DNA of 64,000 nucleotides from Staphylococcus gallinarum (GTDB taxonomy: Bacteria > Bacillota > Bacilli > Staphylococcales > Staphylococcaceae). A program made the position numbers and the translations under genes. Positions 18,391 through 27,873 of the stretch are shown here, one piece after another (within the stretch, counting starts at the first letter, position 1; every line of letters begins with the position of its first letter). The notes under the pieces are model-generated. The model saw only the letters and a list, made by a program, of their open reading frames with translations, had not been told where the DNA came from and searched no databases. The stretch is taken from assembly GCF_000875895.1 (NCBI RefSeq), contig NZ_JXCF01000010.1, positions 62,001-126,000 of the forward strand, written 5' to 3'.

Positions 18391-19068
18391 ATGTTGAATC
18401 AATTTTTGTGGGTTATCTTACCTTATATCTGTATGGCTACATTTATAATTGGACATATTGCACGTTATAGATTTGATAAATTATCTTGGACTGCAAAATC
18501 TAGTGAATTTATTGAAAAGAAACAACTTAAATGGGGAAGTATCTTATTTCATTTAGGTATTGTTCCTGTTATTATGGGTCACTTTGTCGGTTTAGTGATA
18601 CCAGCATCTTGGTTAGAGGCACTAGGTGTCAATGATCATTTATATCATATAGGTGCAGTGTATATTGGAAGTGTATTTGGTATAATAACGTTGATAGGTA
18701 TGTTGCTATTAACGGCACGACGACTTTCTATTAAGAACGTTAGAAGGTTAAGCTCTGCATTAGATATAATTGTTAACATTTTCTTATTACTTATTGTATT
18801 TATGGGCTGTTATGCAACGATTGTCACTAATGCAGTTACGCCAACTTTTGATTATAGAGAAACTATTTCAATTTGGTTTAGAAATTTATTTGTATTCTCT
18901 CCTAATGCCGATTTGATGGTACAAGTACCTATTGCATTCAAAATGCATATTCTATTAGGCTTTGCGATCTTTGCACTTTGGCCGTTTACTAGACTGGTAC
19001 ATGTATGGAGTGTTCCTTTCACATATGCGAGTCGTAGTTATATTGTTTACCGTAAACATAAAGTGTGA
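18391..19068 (+). CDS. narI: Respiratory nitrate reductase gamma subunit
   Basis: The 225-residue cytochrome b membrane subunit has five transmembrane helices. It oxidises menaquinol and passes electrons through two haems b to NarH. Haem-ligand candidates are the conserved histidines in 'LFHLGIVPVIMGHFVGLV' and near the C-terminus ('KMHILLGFAIFALWPFTRLVHVWS'). GAGGTGA ends narJ and serves as its ribosome binding site. Confidence 0.95.
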   Translation: MLNQFLWVILPYICMATFIIGHIARYRFDKLSWTAKSSEFIEKKQLKWGSILFHLGIVPVIMGHFVGLVIPASWLEALGVNDHLYHIGAVYIGSVFGIITLIGMLLLTARRLSIKNVRRLSSALDIIVNIFLLLIVFMGCYATIVTNAVTPTFDYRETISIWFRNLFVFSPNADLMVQVPIAFKMHILLGFAIFALWPFTRLVHVWSVPFTYASRSYIVYRKHKV

Positions 19069-19082
19069 ATGGAGGAAATAAT

Positions 19083-19535
19083 TTGAATTTAGTCACATTA
19101 AATGAACATTTAGATTATCAATCAGCTTTAGATAAGTTAAGGATTGATGAGGATTTTGATTTTGCGGGATTAGCATTTTACGAAAATGAAAAGCAAGTTT
19201 CACCAATAAAATGGCACTATGTCTCCGGAAATTTAAATGATCGTTATAAGTTAATTGTACTAAGAAAAGGTAAAGGTTTGGCTGGTACAGTCATGAAAAC
19301 AGGTAAACGTATGATTATTGAAGACGTGAACCATGATGACATTATATTTGAAAAGCATAAGTATCCAATTATTATGAGTGAATCACTGACAGCTATGATA
19401 GCTATTCCATTATGGTATGAGCACTATGTTTATGGCGTATTGTTGTTAGGCCAACGTGACAATAAACCTTTACCATTGCAACATAATCAAATTTCTATAA
19501 TTAATAAATTTGGAATCTTTAAAGAAGAAGATTAG
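19083..19535 (+). CDS. nreA: Nitrate sensor protein NreA (GAF)
   Basis: The 150-residue single GAF-domain protein ('GLAGTVMKTGKRMIIEDVNHDD...ESLTAMIAIPLWYEHYVYGVLLLG'). In S. carnosus NreA binds nitrate and releases NreB from inhibition, so the system responds to low oxygen plus nitrate. GGAGG at 19071-19075 with 7-bp spacing selects TTG 19083 over the GTG at 19065, which overlaps narI. It follows narI by 14 bp, which makes nreABC part of the nar transcript. Confidence 0.93.
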   Translation: MNLVTLNEHLDYQSALDKLRIDEDFDFAGLAFYENEKQVSPIKWHYVSGNLNDRYKLIVLRKGKGLAGTVMKTGKRMIIEDVNHDDIIFEKHKYPIIMSESLTAMIAIPLWYEHYVYGVLLLGQRDNKPLPLQHNQISIINKFGIFKEED

Positions 19536-19544
19536 GTGATAACG

Positions 19545-20579
19545 TTGATTTCAAAAAATAAAGATACATTAACTCAGTTATTATTTCAGTACTTTAATCA
19601 CACTAACGAGATGATTGTTTTTGTTGATGCTTCTGGAAGTGTAATTGCAAAGAATGATGCAGCAAAGGAAATCATTGCAGAAGATAATGATTATCAAGGA
19701 ATGACACATGCGATTTGTAATCGTTGTGACGGCTATACGAATGAATATGATTTACAATCATGTGTAAATTGTTTTTTAGAAGCAAAGGAAATTGGTAATT
19801 CTAGCTTTCAAGTATTTATGAAAACAACACATGGGACTATTGAGCCTTTCACAGCGACGTATCAAACTATAGATGAAGCTACAGGAGTCAAAGCATTTAC
19901 ATTACAAAATGTGTCACCACAAATTGAAAGACACGATAAAATGTATCAAAGACAAATGATGCAAAAGACAATACATGCACAAGAAAATGAACGCAAGCGT
20001 ATTTCACGAGAATTACACGACAGCGTCATTCAAGAAATGATGAATGTGGACATTGAATTGAGATTAATGAAATATCAAAAGGATGTCGATAGCCTAATTC
20101 ACAATTCGTCAAAGATAGAAGGACTTGTTACCAAATTGATTGATGATATTCGTAATTTATCAGTGGAATTGCGTCCATCTTCTTTAGATGACTTAGGATT
20201 AGATGCAGCATTTAAATCATATTTTAAACAAGTCGAAGAAAATTACGGTATACATGTGATTTATCATTGTAATTTATTAACACAACGCTTTGATAATGAA
20301 ATAGAAACGGTGATATATAGAATTGTGCAAGAAGCCGTGTTTAACGCTATAAAATATGCAGAAATTGATTTCGTGGATGTTGATATAGAGGTCACTGATG
20401 AGCGATTAGTTGCTAAAGTCGTCGATAAAGGAAAGGGTTTTGACAAATCAGCACAACCTAAAGGCACAGGTTTAGGATTATATGGAATGAATGAACGCGC
20501 GGAGTTAATAAATGCGAAAGTTAATATAGATACAGATATTGGGAAGGGAACAAGTGTAACAGTTGAAGTTCCATTATAA
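19545..20579 (+). CDS. nreB: Oxygen-sensing histidine kinase NreB
   Basis: The 344-residue soluble histidine kinase. The N-terminal PAS domain (about 1-125) has C58, C61, C73 and C76 ('CNRC...CVNC'), the ligands of the oxygen-labile [4Fe-4S] cluster known in S. carnosus NreB. The HisKA_3 dimerisation box follows with the phospho-accepting His in '[17 protein letters not shown]', then a HATPase domain with '[11 protein letters not shown]'. AGGTGA at 19534-19539 favours TTG 19545; GTG 19536 directly after the nreA stop is the alternative. No transmembrane segment is seen. Confidence 0.95.
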   Translation: MISKNKDTLTQLLFQYFNHTNEMIVFVDASGSVIAKNDAAKEIIAEDNDYQGMTHAICNRCDGYTNEYDLQSCVNCFLEAKEIGNSSFQVFMKTTHGTIEPFTATYQTIDEATGVKAFTLQNVSPQIERHDKMYQRQMMQKTIHAQENERKRISRELHDSVIQEMMNVDIELRLMKYQKDVDSLIHNSSKIEGLVTKLIDDIRNLSVELRPSSLDDLGLDAAFKSYFKQVEENYGIHVIYHCNLLTQRFDNEIETVIYRIVQEAVFNAIKYAEIDFVDVDIEVTDERLVAKVVDKGKGFDKSAQPKGTGLGLYGMNERAELINAKVNIDTDIGKGTSVTVEVPL

Positions 20580-20599
20580 GTATATAAGGAGATTTTAAG

Positions 20600-21253
20600 T
20601 TGAGAATTGTAATTGCAGATGATCATGCCGTAGTACGAACTGGGTTTTCTATGATTTTAAATTATCAGGAAGATATGGAAGTTGTGGGGACAGCAGCAGA
20701 TGGGGTGGAAGCATATCAGAAAGTAATGCAACATAAACCCGATGTACTCATCATGGATTTAAGTATGCCACCAGGAGAATCAGGTTTAATAGCTACGAGT
20801 AAGATTAGTGACAGTTTTCCTGAAACTAAGATACTCATATTAACGATGTATGATGATGAAGAATATCTCTTTCATGTATTGAGAAACGGCGCGAAAGGTT
20901 ATATCTTAAAAAATGCGCCAGATGAACAGTTATTACTAGCGGTGAGAACGATTTATCAAGGTGAAACATATATTGATGCAAAATTAACAACTTCACTAGT
21001 AAAAGAGTTCGTCAATCATTCAAATAAAGATATTAAAGATAGCACGGATCCGTTTTTAATATTATCAAAACGAGAATTGGAAATCTTACCACTTATTGCC
21101 AAAGGATATGGAAATAAAGATATTGCTGAAAAATTATACGTATCTGTAAAGACAGTGGAGGCGCATAAAACACACATTATGCAAAAGTTAAATTTAAAAT
21201 CCAAACCAGAATTAGTTGAATATGCAATGAAGAAAAAGTTAATAGACTTTTAA
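20600..21253 (+). CDS. nreC: Response regulator NreC
   Basis: The 217-residue NarL/LuxR-type response regulator: receiver domain 1-120 with the phosphorylated Asp in '[10 protein letters not shown]', and a C-terminal helix-turn-helix ('[43 protein letters not shown]'). Phosphorylated by NreB, it activates the nar, nir and narT promoters in S. carnosus. Matching sites occur before all three units here. AAGGAGA precedes the TTG start. Terminator 21277-21330 closes the nar-nre operon. Confidence 0.96.
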   Translation: MRIVIADDHAVVRTGFSMILNYQEDMEVVGTAADGVEAYQKVMQHKPDVLIMDLSMPPGESGLIATSKISDSFPETKILILTMYDDEEYLFHVLRNGAKGYILKNAPDEQLLLAVRTIYQGETYIDAKLTTSLVKEFVNHSNKDIKDSTDPFLILSKRELEILPLIAKGYGNKDIAEKLYVSVKTVEAHKTHIMQKLNLKSKPELVEYAMKKKLIDF

Positions 21254-21276
21254 TAGTGATACGTTTTAATCTTATG

Positions 21277-21330
21277 AAAGCCATATAACAATATGATTGT
21301 AGTTAATTGTATTGTTGTGTGGCTTTTTAT
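21277..21330 (+). terminator. Terminator of narGHJI-nreABC
   Basis: AAAGCCATATAACAATA (21277-21293) pairs with TATTGTTGTGTGGCTTT (21310-21326) and runs into a T-tract. Confidence 0.88.
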
Positions 21331-21370
21331 ATTGCTTATTAAATTAATGTGATACTCAGGTTGTTTCGTA

Positions 21371-21407
21371 TAGGGAATTTATATATTTACTCAAGGGAAA
21401 TTCCTTA
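21371..21407 (+). promoter_or_regulatory. NreC-box-like inverted repeat upstream of narT
   Basis: TAGGGAATTT (21371-21380) and AAATTCCTTA (21398-21407) form an inverted repeat with one mismatch; AAGGGAAATTCCTT at 21393-21406 is itself near-palindromic. The arm spacing resembles the nir and narG elements. No T-tract follows immediately, so here it is more clearly an operator. Confidence 0.55.
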
Positions 21408-21580
21408 TGTTCATTTTTTCACAAAGATTCTAAAATTATAGTTAAAGATATACTACTAGGTTACTCACTAGTACAAGAGTTGATTTGTTATTAGCAATAC
21501 ATGACTAACAAGTAATTGTGTGTAGCATTTTGACTAAAAATTAGACTTTAAATTATTGTTAAGGATGAAGGTGAATATGA

Positions 21581-22744
21581 ATGCGAAAGTCAACGGGTAG
21601 TTTTCAATTGGTCTTGCAGACATTAAGTTTAGTGGCTGGATTTATGGCGTGGAGTATCATTGCGCCATTAATGCCTTTTATTAAAGAAGATATACAAATA
21701 AGTGGGAGTCAACTATCAATTATATTAGCTATTCCAGTTATTCTAGGTTCTGTTTTAAGGGTGCCTTTTGGCTATTTAACAAATATCATAGGGGCCAAAT
21801 GGGTATTCTTTAGTAGCTTTATAATTTTATTGTTTCCAATTTACTTCTTAAGTAATGCACAATCACCTATAATGTTGATGGCTGCAGGCTTCTTTTTAGG
21901 TGTAGGTGGAGCAGTATTTTCTGTGGGAGTAACTTCAGTACCTAAATATTTTCCTAGAGCTAAAGTAGGATTAGCAAATGGAATTTATGGTATGGGGAAT
22001 ATCGGAACTGCCATTTCTTCTTTTTTAGCCCCTCCTATTGCCGGAATAATTGGCTGGCAATCAACAGTGAGATGTTATCTAGTCATAATCGCAATTTTTG
22101 CATTATTAATGTTCTTGTTAGGTGATGCCAATGAACAAAAAATTAAAGTTCCGTTACTACAACAATCTAAAATTTTATTTAAAGATTTGAAATTATATTA
22201 CATGAGCTTTTGGTATTTTATTACATTCGGAGCATTTGTTGCATTTGGCTTGTTTTTACCAAATTACCTGGTTCAAAATTTTGAGATTTCAAGTGTTGAT
22301 GCTGGTATTAGATCAGGTATATTTATTGCTTTGGCGACATTTTTACGACCTTTGGGAGGCGTATTAGGTGATAAATGGAATGCAGTTATCCTATTAATTA
22401 TAGATTTTATTTTTATGATTATAGGAGCATTAATCTTAAGTTTTTCAGCACATATTATTCTATTTACAATAGGGTGTTTGTTAATTAGTCTATGTGCTGG
22501 ATTAGGGAATGGTTTAGTATTTAAATTAGTGCCATTTTACTTTGCCAAAGAGTCTGGTGCAGCGAATGGTATTGTTTCCATGATGGGAGGCTTAGGTGGA
22601 TTCTTCCCACCTATTGTCATTGCTTATGTCACATCAATCACTGGTACGAGCCATCTGGCATTTGTATTCTTAGCATTATTTGGTGTGATCGCAATAATAA
22701 CTATGTATCATATTGTAAAACGTGATAAATTAACTTTTAAATAA
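21581..22744 (+). CDS. narT: Nitrate/nitrite transporter (NarK/NarT, MFS)
   Basis: The 387-residue major facilitator protein has twelve hydrophobic segments and the nitrate-porter motifs '[21 protein letters not shown]' and '[19 protein letters not shown]'. It imports nitrate and/or exports nitrite for the adjacent reductases. AAGGTGA at 21568-21574 supports ATG 21581. It forms its own unit with an NreC-like repeat upstream and a strong terminator downstream. S. aureus annotation calls it narK. Confidence 0.93.
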   Translation: MRKSTGSFQLVLQTLSLVAGFMAWSIIAPLMPFIKEDIQISGSQLSIILAIPVILGSVLRVPFGYLTNIIGAKWVFFSSFIILLFPIYFLSNAQSPIMLMAAGFFLGVGGAVFSVGVTSVPKYFPRAKVGLANGIYGMGNIGTAISSFLAPPIAGIIGWQSTVRCYLVIIAIFALLMFLLGDANEQKIKVPLLQQSKILFKDLKLYYMSFWYFITFGAFVAFGLFLPNYLVQNFEISSVDAGIRSGIFIALATFLRPLGGVLGDKWNAVILLIIDFIFMIIGALILSFSAHIILFTIGCLLISLCAGLGNGLVFKLVPFYFAKESGAANGIVSMMGGLGGFFPPIVIAYVTSITGTSHLAFVFLALFGVIAIITMYHIVKRDKLTFK

Positions 22745-22747
22745 TAA

Positions 22748-22790
22748 AAAATAGGCGTCCACAGTGCAATTACATTGTGGACGCCTATTT
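22748..22790. terminator. Bidirectional terminator
   Basis: AAATAGGCGTCCACA and TTGTGGACGCCTATTT pair almost perfectly, with an A-tract on the left and a T-rich tail on the right. It serves narT and the convergent hsp20 operon. Confidence 0.88.
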
Positions 22791-22923
22791 GATAGGCTGA
22801 TATATATTTAAATCACTGTTCAAGTGATGGATAAGATCAAGAATATTAAATGAATATCGTTATACTTCACACCATCGTCAAATTCACTATAGTGCTACTT
22901 ATAAAGTACTGTCTATTTAAATG

Positions 22924-23358
22924 TTAATTAATTTCAATGCGTGTTGCTTTATTTTCTTCAGCAGGTAATTTTGGCAGTGTTACACGTAAAATACCGTTAT
23001 CATGCGCTGCAGTAATACCTTGTTCATTGACATTGTCAAAGTTAAATTGTCGTTTTAAATCGCTATAACTGCGCTCTTGATGAATGATTTTGCCAGCTGA
23101 GTCCTCTTCGGTATTCAATTGAGCTTGTTTTGCTTCAATAGTTAAAATGTTTTTATCGAATGCTAAACTGATATTTTCCTTTTTAATACCTGGTAATTCT
23201 GCTTCAATTAGGTAATAATCTTCAAGTTCCGTAACATCAGATTTGATTTGTGTTTGATTTGGGAATTGATCGAATATTTGCTTGCCGAAATCTTTAAATA
23301 AGTCGCTAGGGTTTACATCAAAAATTGAATTGTTAAATGGTTTCTTTTCAAAAGCCAT
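22924..23358 (-). CDS. Small heat-shock protein, Hsp20 family (second copy)
   Basis: The 144-residue alpha-crystallin-type chaperone holds unfolding proteins as large oligomers. The alpha-crystallin domain spans about 45-135 ('LEDYYLIEAELPGIKKENISLAFDKNILTIEAKQ'), and the C-terminal I-x-I motif ('RIEIN'), used for oligomer contacts, is present. AAGGAGT points to ATG 23356-23358 rather than the upstream TTG. It is the second gene of a two-gene operon, 35 bp after its paralogue. Confidence 0.92.
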   Translation of the reverse strand: MAFEKKPFNNSIFDVNPSDLFKDFGKQIFDQFPNQTQIKSDVTELEDYYLIEAELPGIKKENISLAFDKNILTIEAKQAQLNTEEDSAGKIIHQERSYSDLKRQFNFDNVNEQGITAAHDNGILRVTLPKLPAEENKATRIEIN

Positions 23359-23393
23359 GAGCAATCACTCCTTAATTTGTATAAAGTATTTTA

Positions 23394-23774
23394 TTAATCA
23401 ATGTTAATTTGTGTTTTACTTTGTTTCATTGGTAAGTTAACGATTAGCATACCATCTTCCATTGTGGCATTAATATTTGTAGTATCGATGTGTTTAAAAA
23501 TAAATTGTCTACTTTGTTTTTTAGTATTTCTTTCACGAATCAAGTACTGTTGTTCATTTTCAGTCGCTTCATTGTCAGAACGCTCTGCTGATATTGTTAA
23601 AATGTTGTTGTCGTATTCAATGTTAATATCTTCTTTATTAAAACCAGGGAGTTCTGCGGTAATTGTATAGTTATTACTTTGTTGATAAACATTTACTTTG
23701 AAATTTGAATTTCCAAGTAGCATATTATCAAATAAATCAGTTGGTAAATGACGTGTTTGTCTATATTGAATCAT
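23394..23774 (-). CDS. Small heat-shock protein, Hsp20 family (first copy)
   Basis: The 126-residue Hsp20 has a shorter N-terminal arm than its downstream paralogue. The alpha-crystallin core is 'NNYTITAELPGFNKEDINIEYDNNILTISAER', and the tail carries I-x-I ('QINID'). AAAGGAGAGGTG lies ahead of the ATG. A CtsR box sits about 50 bp upstream, so both hsp20 genes are likely induced by heat and protein-folding stress. I do not recall such a pair at this place in S. aureus. Confidence 0.92.
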   Translation of the reverse strand: MIQYRQTRHLPTDLFDNMLLGNSNFKVNVYQQSNNYTITAELPGFNKEDINIEYDNNILTISAERSDNEATENEQQYLIRERNTKKQSRQFIFKHIDTTNINATMEDGMLIVNLPMKQSKTQINID

Positions 23775-23821
23775 CTCTAAAACACCTCTCCTTTAACTTT
23801 ATGATTACATTATAAAACTAT

Positions 23822-23838
23822 AGTCAAAGAAAGTCAAA
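23822..23838. promoter_or_regulatory. CtsR operator
   Basis: AGTCAAAGAAAGTCAAA is a full match to the CtsR heptad direct repeat RGTCAAA-NAN-RGTCAAA. A third GTCAAAG half-site follows at 23839-23845. It lies just upstream of the minus-strand hsp20 operon and should repress it outside stress. Confidence 0.85.
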
Positions 23839-23948
23839 GTCAAAGGCTTATACGTTTGAAAATTTTATTATGTTGATATTGTGGTAGGTGACTAGAAGGC
23901 ATTGATTAAAGAAATTGAGCGCTGATAGATAAAGTTAAATATAAAAAA

Positions 23949-24009
23949 GAGGCAACTAAAAGATATAGAACGTCAACGTTAATGCAACTTCCTACTTTTA
24001 ATCTACCTC
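23949..24009 (-). terminator. Terminator of sarZ
   Basis: Read on the minus strand, CTTTTAGTTGCCTC pairs imperfectly with a GAGGTAG...TTAAAAG arm and runs into TTTTTTAT. Confidence 0.5.
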
Positions 24010-24020
24010 GTAAGTATATA

Positions 24021-24461
24021 TTAAATTTCTTTTGTAAAATGTTTATTTACAAATTTTTGTAATGTTTCCTTTAAGTCGATAGCTTCTTCTTTGTCCATAT
24101 CAAATTCACTAAAGACTTTTTTAGAGATACCTAATAAAGGCTCTTTTACGTTTATTCCTTTTTCAGTTAACGCAATTTGTAAATTACGTTCATCATCAAG
24201 TTCACGTGTTCTTGTTACGTAACCTTTTTTCTCAAGTTTTTTTAATAAAGGTGTTAGTGTACCTGAATCTAAGAATACACGTTCTCCAAGTGTTTTGATA
24301 TTAATCTTGTCTTCTACTTCAATTGCGAGTAGAACGATATAACCTGTATAAGTTAAATCAAATTCTTTTAAATATGAAGTATATTTTTTAATTATTTCCT
24401 TTGAAGAAACATAGAATAGAAAACAAAGTTGTCTTTCTAGGTTACTATCTTTTTCCTTCAT
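24021..24461 (-). CDS. sarZ: MarR/SarA-family redox regulator SarZ
   Basis: The 146-residue winged helix regulator. The sequence '[39 protein letters not shown]' is recognisably SarZ, with the single redox-active Cys13 of the MgrA/SarZ/OhrR one-cysteine group. '[31 protein letters not shown]' is the DNA-binding wing. In S. aureus oxidation of Cys13 relieves DNA binding and links oxidative stress to virulence and metabolism. GGGGTGA precedes the ATG. It is a single-gene unit. Confidence 0.93.
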   Translation of the reverse strand: MKEKDSNLERQLCFLFYVSSKEIIKKYTSYLKEFDLTYTGYIVLLAIEVEDKINIKTLGERVFLDSGTLTPLLKKLEKKGYVTRTRELDDERNLQIALTEKGINVKEPLLGISKKVFSEFDMDKEEAIDLKETLQKFVNKHFTKEI

Positions 24462-24823
24462 TTAATCACCCCTTTTGAATGTTAACCTTATTATGAAGTG
24501 TAGGCGCTGTCAAGGAATGGTTGCGCCCATTTAGTGTTTTAAAATTATTAGATTTCGATAAATATTATAACTAAAACCGTAATGTTTACGACAACATATT
24601 TGCTCAAAAGTAAATGATTGTATGCTTTTGATATGTATTTGCTAGTTGCATATATAGTTAATATAAGAAGATTTTGTTACAAAAATACCTTTACTCTTTA
24701 TAAATTTATTATTATAAGTCATACTATTATCATTGTAGATAATAATATATAAAATACATTAAAACATTACGCTTAACGCTAAGCTATTTTAAATGAAATT
24801 GCTTGAACTAAAGGAGAATTAAG
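24462..24823. other. Intergenic region sarZ / DUF3139 gene
   Basis: This divergent promoter region of about 360 bp is AT-rich. A GGCGC...GCGCC imperfect inverted repeat lies near 24506-24531, just upstream of sarZ, and TTACGCTTAACGCTAAGC near 24768-24785 upstream of the plus-strand gene. No gene is seen, and I cannot assign regulators. Confidence 0.4.
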
Positions 24824-25180
24824 ATGAAGACATTTTTTAAAATTTTTGGGCTTCTAGTGGTGTCATTGATTATTGCAATTGCATTTTTCTTTGGCTTAAG
24901 AACTTATCAAGGTCATAAAAATTTAGAGTTAGTAGATCACTATTTGAAAGAACAAAATTTAACGCAACAAGTTAAATCTGAAAAAACACTCTATAGTGCT
25001 AAAAAAGGGTTATACTATAAAGAAGTTAAATTTAAAGATGATCCAGATGTAACTTATGTGGTTCAACCTATCGCTACTTATAAAGGCATTGTGGTTCAAG
25101 CTTTTGATTCAGAAACAAAAGAGAATATTAAGCATGCAAAACATAATAAATTCGAGAAAGATTATAAGCCTAAAAAATAA
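24824..25180 (+). CDS. DUF3139-type membrane-anchored hypothetical protein
   Basis: A 118-residue protein with one N-terminal membrane helix ('IFGLLVVSLIIAIAFFFGL') and a lysine-rich extracellular part containing 'VKSEKTLYSAKKGLYYKEVKFKDDPDVTYVV'. The architecture and the 'Y..EVKFKDDP...Y' stretch fit the DUF3139 family found in staphylococci and bacilli. The function is unknown. It could be an anchored or slowly processed secreted protein. AAAGGAGAA precedes the ATG, and a terminator follows after about 80 bp. Confidence 0.65.
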   Translation: MKTFFKIFGLLVVSLIIAIAFFFGLRTYQGHKNLELVDHYLKEQNLTQQVKSEKTLYSAKKGLYYKEVKFKDDPDVTYVVQPIATYKGIVVQAFDSETKENIKHAKHNKFEKDYKPKK

Positions 25181-25259
25181 TTAATCATTATAAATGTTAT
25201 TAGCACTATAAGCTAAACAATAATGAATAGGTATCATTTCTAATCATCCATTATCGCTG

Positions 25260-25300
25260 AGTCAGTAGTTATCTTTAACAAGGTAGCTACTGGCTTTTTT
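25260..25300 (+). terminator. Terminator
   Basis: AGTCAGTAGTTA (25260-25271) pairs with TAGCTACTGGCT (25284-25295), followed by a run of six T. The rest of 25181-25603 has no gene and should hold the gltT promoter. Confidence 0.8.
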
Positions 25301-25603
25301 ATCTGCGTATGATTTCGCTTACATTATATATGTTACTCAAATATATATAATGGTAAAAGAGAAGTTGGTTTCAACAGGGAGACCTTAACAATAAAGCAAG
25401 ATTATCGTTAAATGATTATCTTTAATTTTAAATCAATGTAAATCATACTAGAAGGTCAATTTAAAGGTATGTTACTTATCTACATAAGTTTGGTGTAATT
25501 AGTTATATAAATTAGTGATTTGTACTCTATAGCGTAAAAATTTTATATCTAATTTATATTTATTTTGCTATAATTATTTTGTCAGAAGAAGGGGAGAAAC
25601 ATC

Positions 25604-26878
25604 ATGGCAATTTTTAGAAAAATAAGTTTACCGATGCAGGTTGTTATCGCATTGGTTTTAGGTGTAATCGTTGGGTTACTACTTTACGGACATGAAGAAC
25701 TCGTTAATTATATTAAACCATTTGGCGACATCTTCTTGAATTTAATTAAAATGATCGTAATACCTGTCGTTTTCTGTTCCTTAGCTTTATCTATTTCTAA
25801 TGTAGGTGAATCAAAAACGGTAGGGCGTTATGGAGTTAAAACAATTGTGTACTTTGAAATTATCACAACAGTAGCAATTGGATTAGGGATTGTATTTGCT
25901 AATATATTCAAACCTGGTATAGGGCTAGATCCTGATAAACTACCAAAGGGTGACATATCAACTTATGAATCGTCAGCTAAAGCAGCTGAACATTCTACAT
26001 ATGGTAATCATTTTATTGATACGATTGTAAATATTGTTCCAACAAATTTTTTCGAAGCCTTAAACAAAGGTGATTTATTACCAATTATCTTTTTTGCAGT
26101 CTTTTTTGGTATTGGATTATCAGTTATAGGTGAAAAAGGACAACCTGTAAAGGATGTATTGAGTGGCACGTTAGATGCAGTTTTTTGGATGATTAATAAA
26201 ATTCTTAAATTAGCACCATTAGGTGTTTTTGCTTTTATATGTACGACAATAATGACTTTCGGGGCAGCGGCGTTATTACCATTACTTAAATTATTGCTTG
26301 TAGTTATCGGGGCTATGATTTTCTTTGTAGTGGTTGTGTTAGGTATTGTCGCGAAAATGTGTGGTGTTAATATCTTTTCAATCATGAAGATCTTGAAAAA
26401 TGAATTAATTTTAGCATTTTCAACTTCAAGTTCAGAATCGGTATTACCTATTATTATGCAGAAAATGGAAAGATTTGGTTCACCTAAAGATGTAACATCA
26501 TTTGTAGTACCTATAGGTTACACATTTAATTTAGATGGTTCAGCACTGTATCAATCTATTGCAGCATTATTTGTAGCGCAAATGTATGGTATCGACATGT
26601 CTATTGGACAACAAATTATGTTGATGGTTACGTTGATGGTAGCATCAAAAGGTATGGCTGGCGTCCCAGGTGTCTCTATCGTAGTGTTAATTACTACATT
26701 AACGTCAATGGGCTTGCCTGCAGAAGGATTGGCTTTAATAATTGGAATTGACCGTATATTAGATATGGTGCGTACATGTGTAAATGTAATGGGAAATGCT
26801 TTATCTACAATTGTTATTGCAAAATGGGAAAATGTATATGACAAGGAAAAAGGACAAGCATATTTAAAATCAATTTAA
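25604..26878 (+). CDS. gltT: Proton/sodium-glutamate symporter GltT (DAACS family)
   Basis: This 424-residue dicarboxylate/amino-acid:cation symporter (GltP/GltT type) imports glutamate and aspartate. Family signatures are 'AFSTSSSESVLPIIMQKM' (the serine-rich re-entrant hairpin 1), 'TFNLDGSALYQSIAALFVAQ' (NMDGT-like motif) and 'MGNALSTIVIAKWE' at the C-terminus. The N-terminal transmembrane helices are intact and the length is normal. AGGGGAG-type ribosome binding site before the ATG. Confidence 0.93.
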   Translation: MAIFRKISLPMQVVIALVLGVIVGLLLYGHEELVNYIKPFGDIFLNLIKMIVIPVVFCSLALSISNVGESKTVGRYGVKTIVYFEIITTVAIGLGIVFANIFKPGIGLDPDKLPKGDISTYESSAKAAEHSTYGNHFIDTIVNIVPTNFFEALNKGDLLPIIFFAVFFGIGLSVIGEKGQPVKDVLSGTLDAVFWMINKILKLAPLGVFAFICTTIMTFGAAALLPLLKLLLVVIGAMIFFVVVVLGIVAKMCGVNIFSIMKILKNELILAFSTSSSESVLPIIMQKMERFGSPKDVTSFVVPIGYTFNLDGSALYQSIAALFVAQMYGIDMSIGQQIMLMVTLMVASKGMAGVPGVSIVVLITTLTSMGLPAEGLALIIGIDRILDMVRTCVNVMGNALSTIVIAKWENVYDKEKGQAYLKSI

Positions 26879-26947
26879 TTTTTATTTCTGACAAAGTTAG
26901 GCTGTAGAACATAAAATTTACAGACTACCGAATAAACATATTTAGAT

Positions 26948-26994
26948 TAGCTATGGAGAATTCTATGACGATAGATTTTTTCATAGCTATTTTT
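26948..26994 (+). terminator. Putative terminator of gltT
   Basis: TAGCTATG (26948-26955) pairs with CATAGCTA (26982-26989) across a 26-nt loop and is followed by TTTTTA. The long loop makes it a weak call. Confidence 0.5.
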
Positions 26995-27012
26995 ATTTAA
27001 TATCTAAAATTG

Positions 27013-27086
27013 TTGGCTCGCTTTCCTAGGGGCCAGCTTCAGCCTGTAGTCTTCAGCTTGTCCTGTTCCCTAAGGAGTCTCGCCAA
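27013..27086. repeat. 74-nt dispersed intergenic repeat, copy 1
   Basis: This element begins TTGGCTCGCTTTCCTAGG and ends GGAGTCTCGCCAA. The outer ends are inverted (TTGGC.../...GCCAA). The same element recurs at 35114-35187 and 35303-35377 with few differences. It lies in an intergenic stretch and carries no coding potential. Confidence 0.9.
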
Positions 27087-27217
27087 CATATGTCTTTCAG
27101 ATGAAGGTTCTAATTTTATTGATAGTACATAACAAGAAGCTAATGCCAATAGAAATAGTTGTTTGAAAAGGTTGATTGTTACTAAGGAGTCAATTTATTT
27201 CTTAAATATTTTGAAAA

Positions 27218-27259
27218 AATAGCCCTTAAATGCAAAGTTATTGTCATTTAAGGGCTATT
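27218..27259 (-). terminator. Terminator of the DUF4889 gene
   Basis: The perfect 15-bp arms AATAGCCCTTAAATG and CATTTAAGGGCTATT are followed on the minus strand by TTTTTTC. It lies between gltT and the minus-strand DUF4889 gene. Confidence 0.85.
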
Positions 27260-27380
27260 AGGCAATTGATTATATGTCAAAATGAATTAACTAGCATTGA
27301 TTCCCTGATAGTGAAATGAATTTTTTATACACTGTTTTGTGACAATGTTTAGGAAACATCAATGATTTAAAGTTAAAACA

Positions 27381-27728
27381 TTACATTCCTTTCATATCGC
27401 CCATATCATGTATTTTCATCATAAGTCCATGAGGTACATCATCATGTTTAACTACTTTCATCTCGCTGAAAGAATCGTCACCTTCGGATTTTACTAACTT
27501 AACAAAATCACCGTGTTTAGGTGAGAAACCATCTTCCGCTGGTAATTTGATATTTTCTTCTACTTCGTGATCTTTTTCGCTGACAATCTTTTCAGCAGTT
27601 GTATTATTTTTCATATAGCCATAATATGTTTCCTTTTGACCGCTAGACATCATCATAATTACTAAAACGACAGCGACGATAATCATGGCTGCACTTAAAA
27701 TGATTGCAAATCCTTTTTTATTCTTCAA
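27381..27728 (-). CDS. DUF4889-type membrane-anchored hypothetical protein
   Basis: A 115-residue protein with an N-terminal membrane helix ('GFAIILSAAMIIVAVVLVIMMM') and an outside domain that includes 'ETYYGYMKNNTTAEKIVSEKD' and the C-terminal 'KHDDVPHGLMMKIHDMGDM'. It matches my memory of the staphylococcal DUF4889 family, whose role is unknown. The start is TTG with AAGGAGC seven bases before it. It lies 145 bp downstream of rsp on the same strand, so it may be co-transcribed. Confidence 0.65.
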   Translation of the reverse strand: MKNKKGFAIILSAAMIIVAVVLVIMMMSSGQKETYYGYMKNNTTAEKIVSEKDHEVEENIKLPAEDGFSPKHGDFVKLVKSEGDDSFSEMKVVKHDDVPHGLMMKIHDMGDMKGM

Positions 27729-27873
27729 AATAAAAGCTCCTTTTTATTGGTTTCTTTCCTCTGTTATATCTAAAATGTATTGTTTATGCAATCGATACTA
27801 AAGAAAAGTTCTATTTTATTCACATATTAATCAATACTTATATCGTAAAATTGTTGTACTAATAATTATAGCT

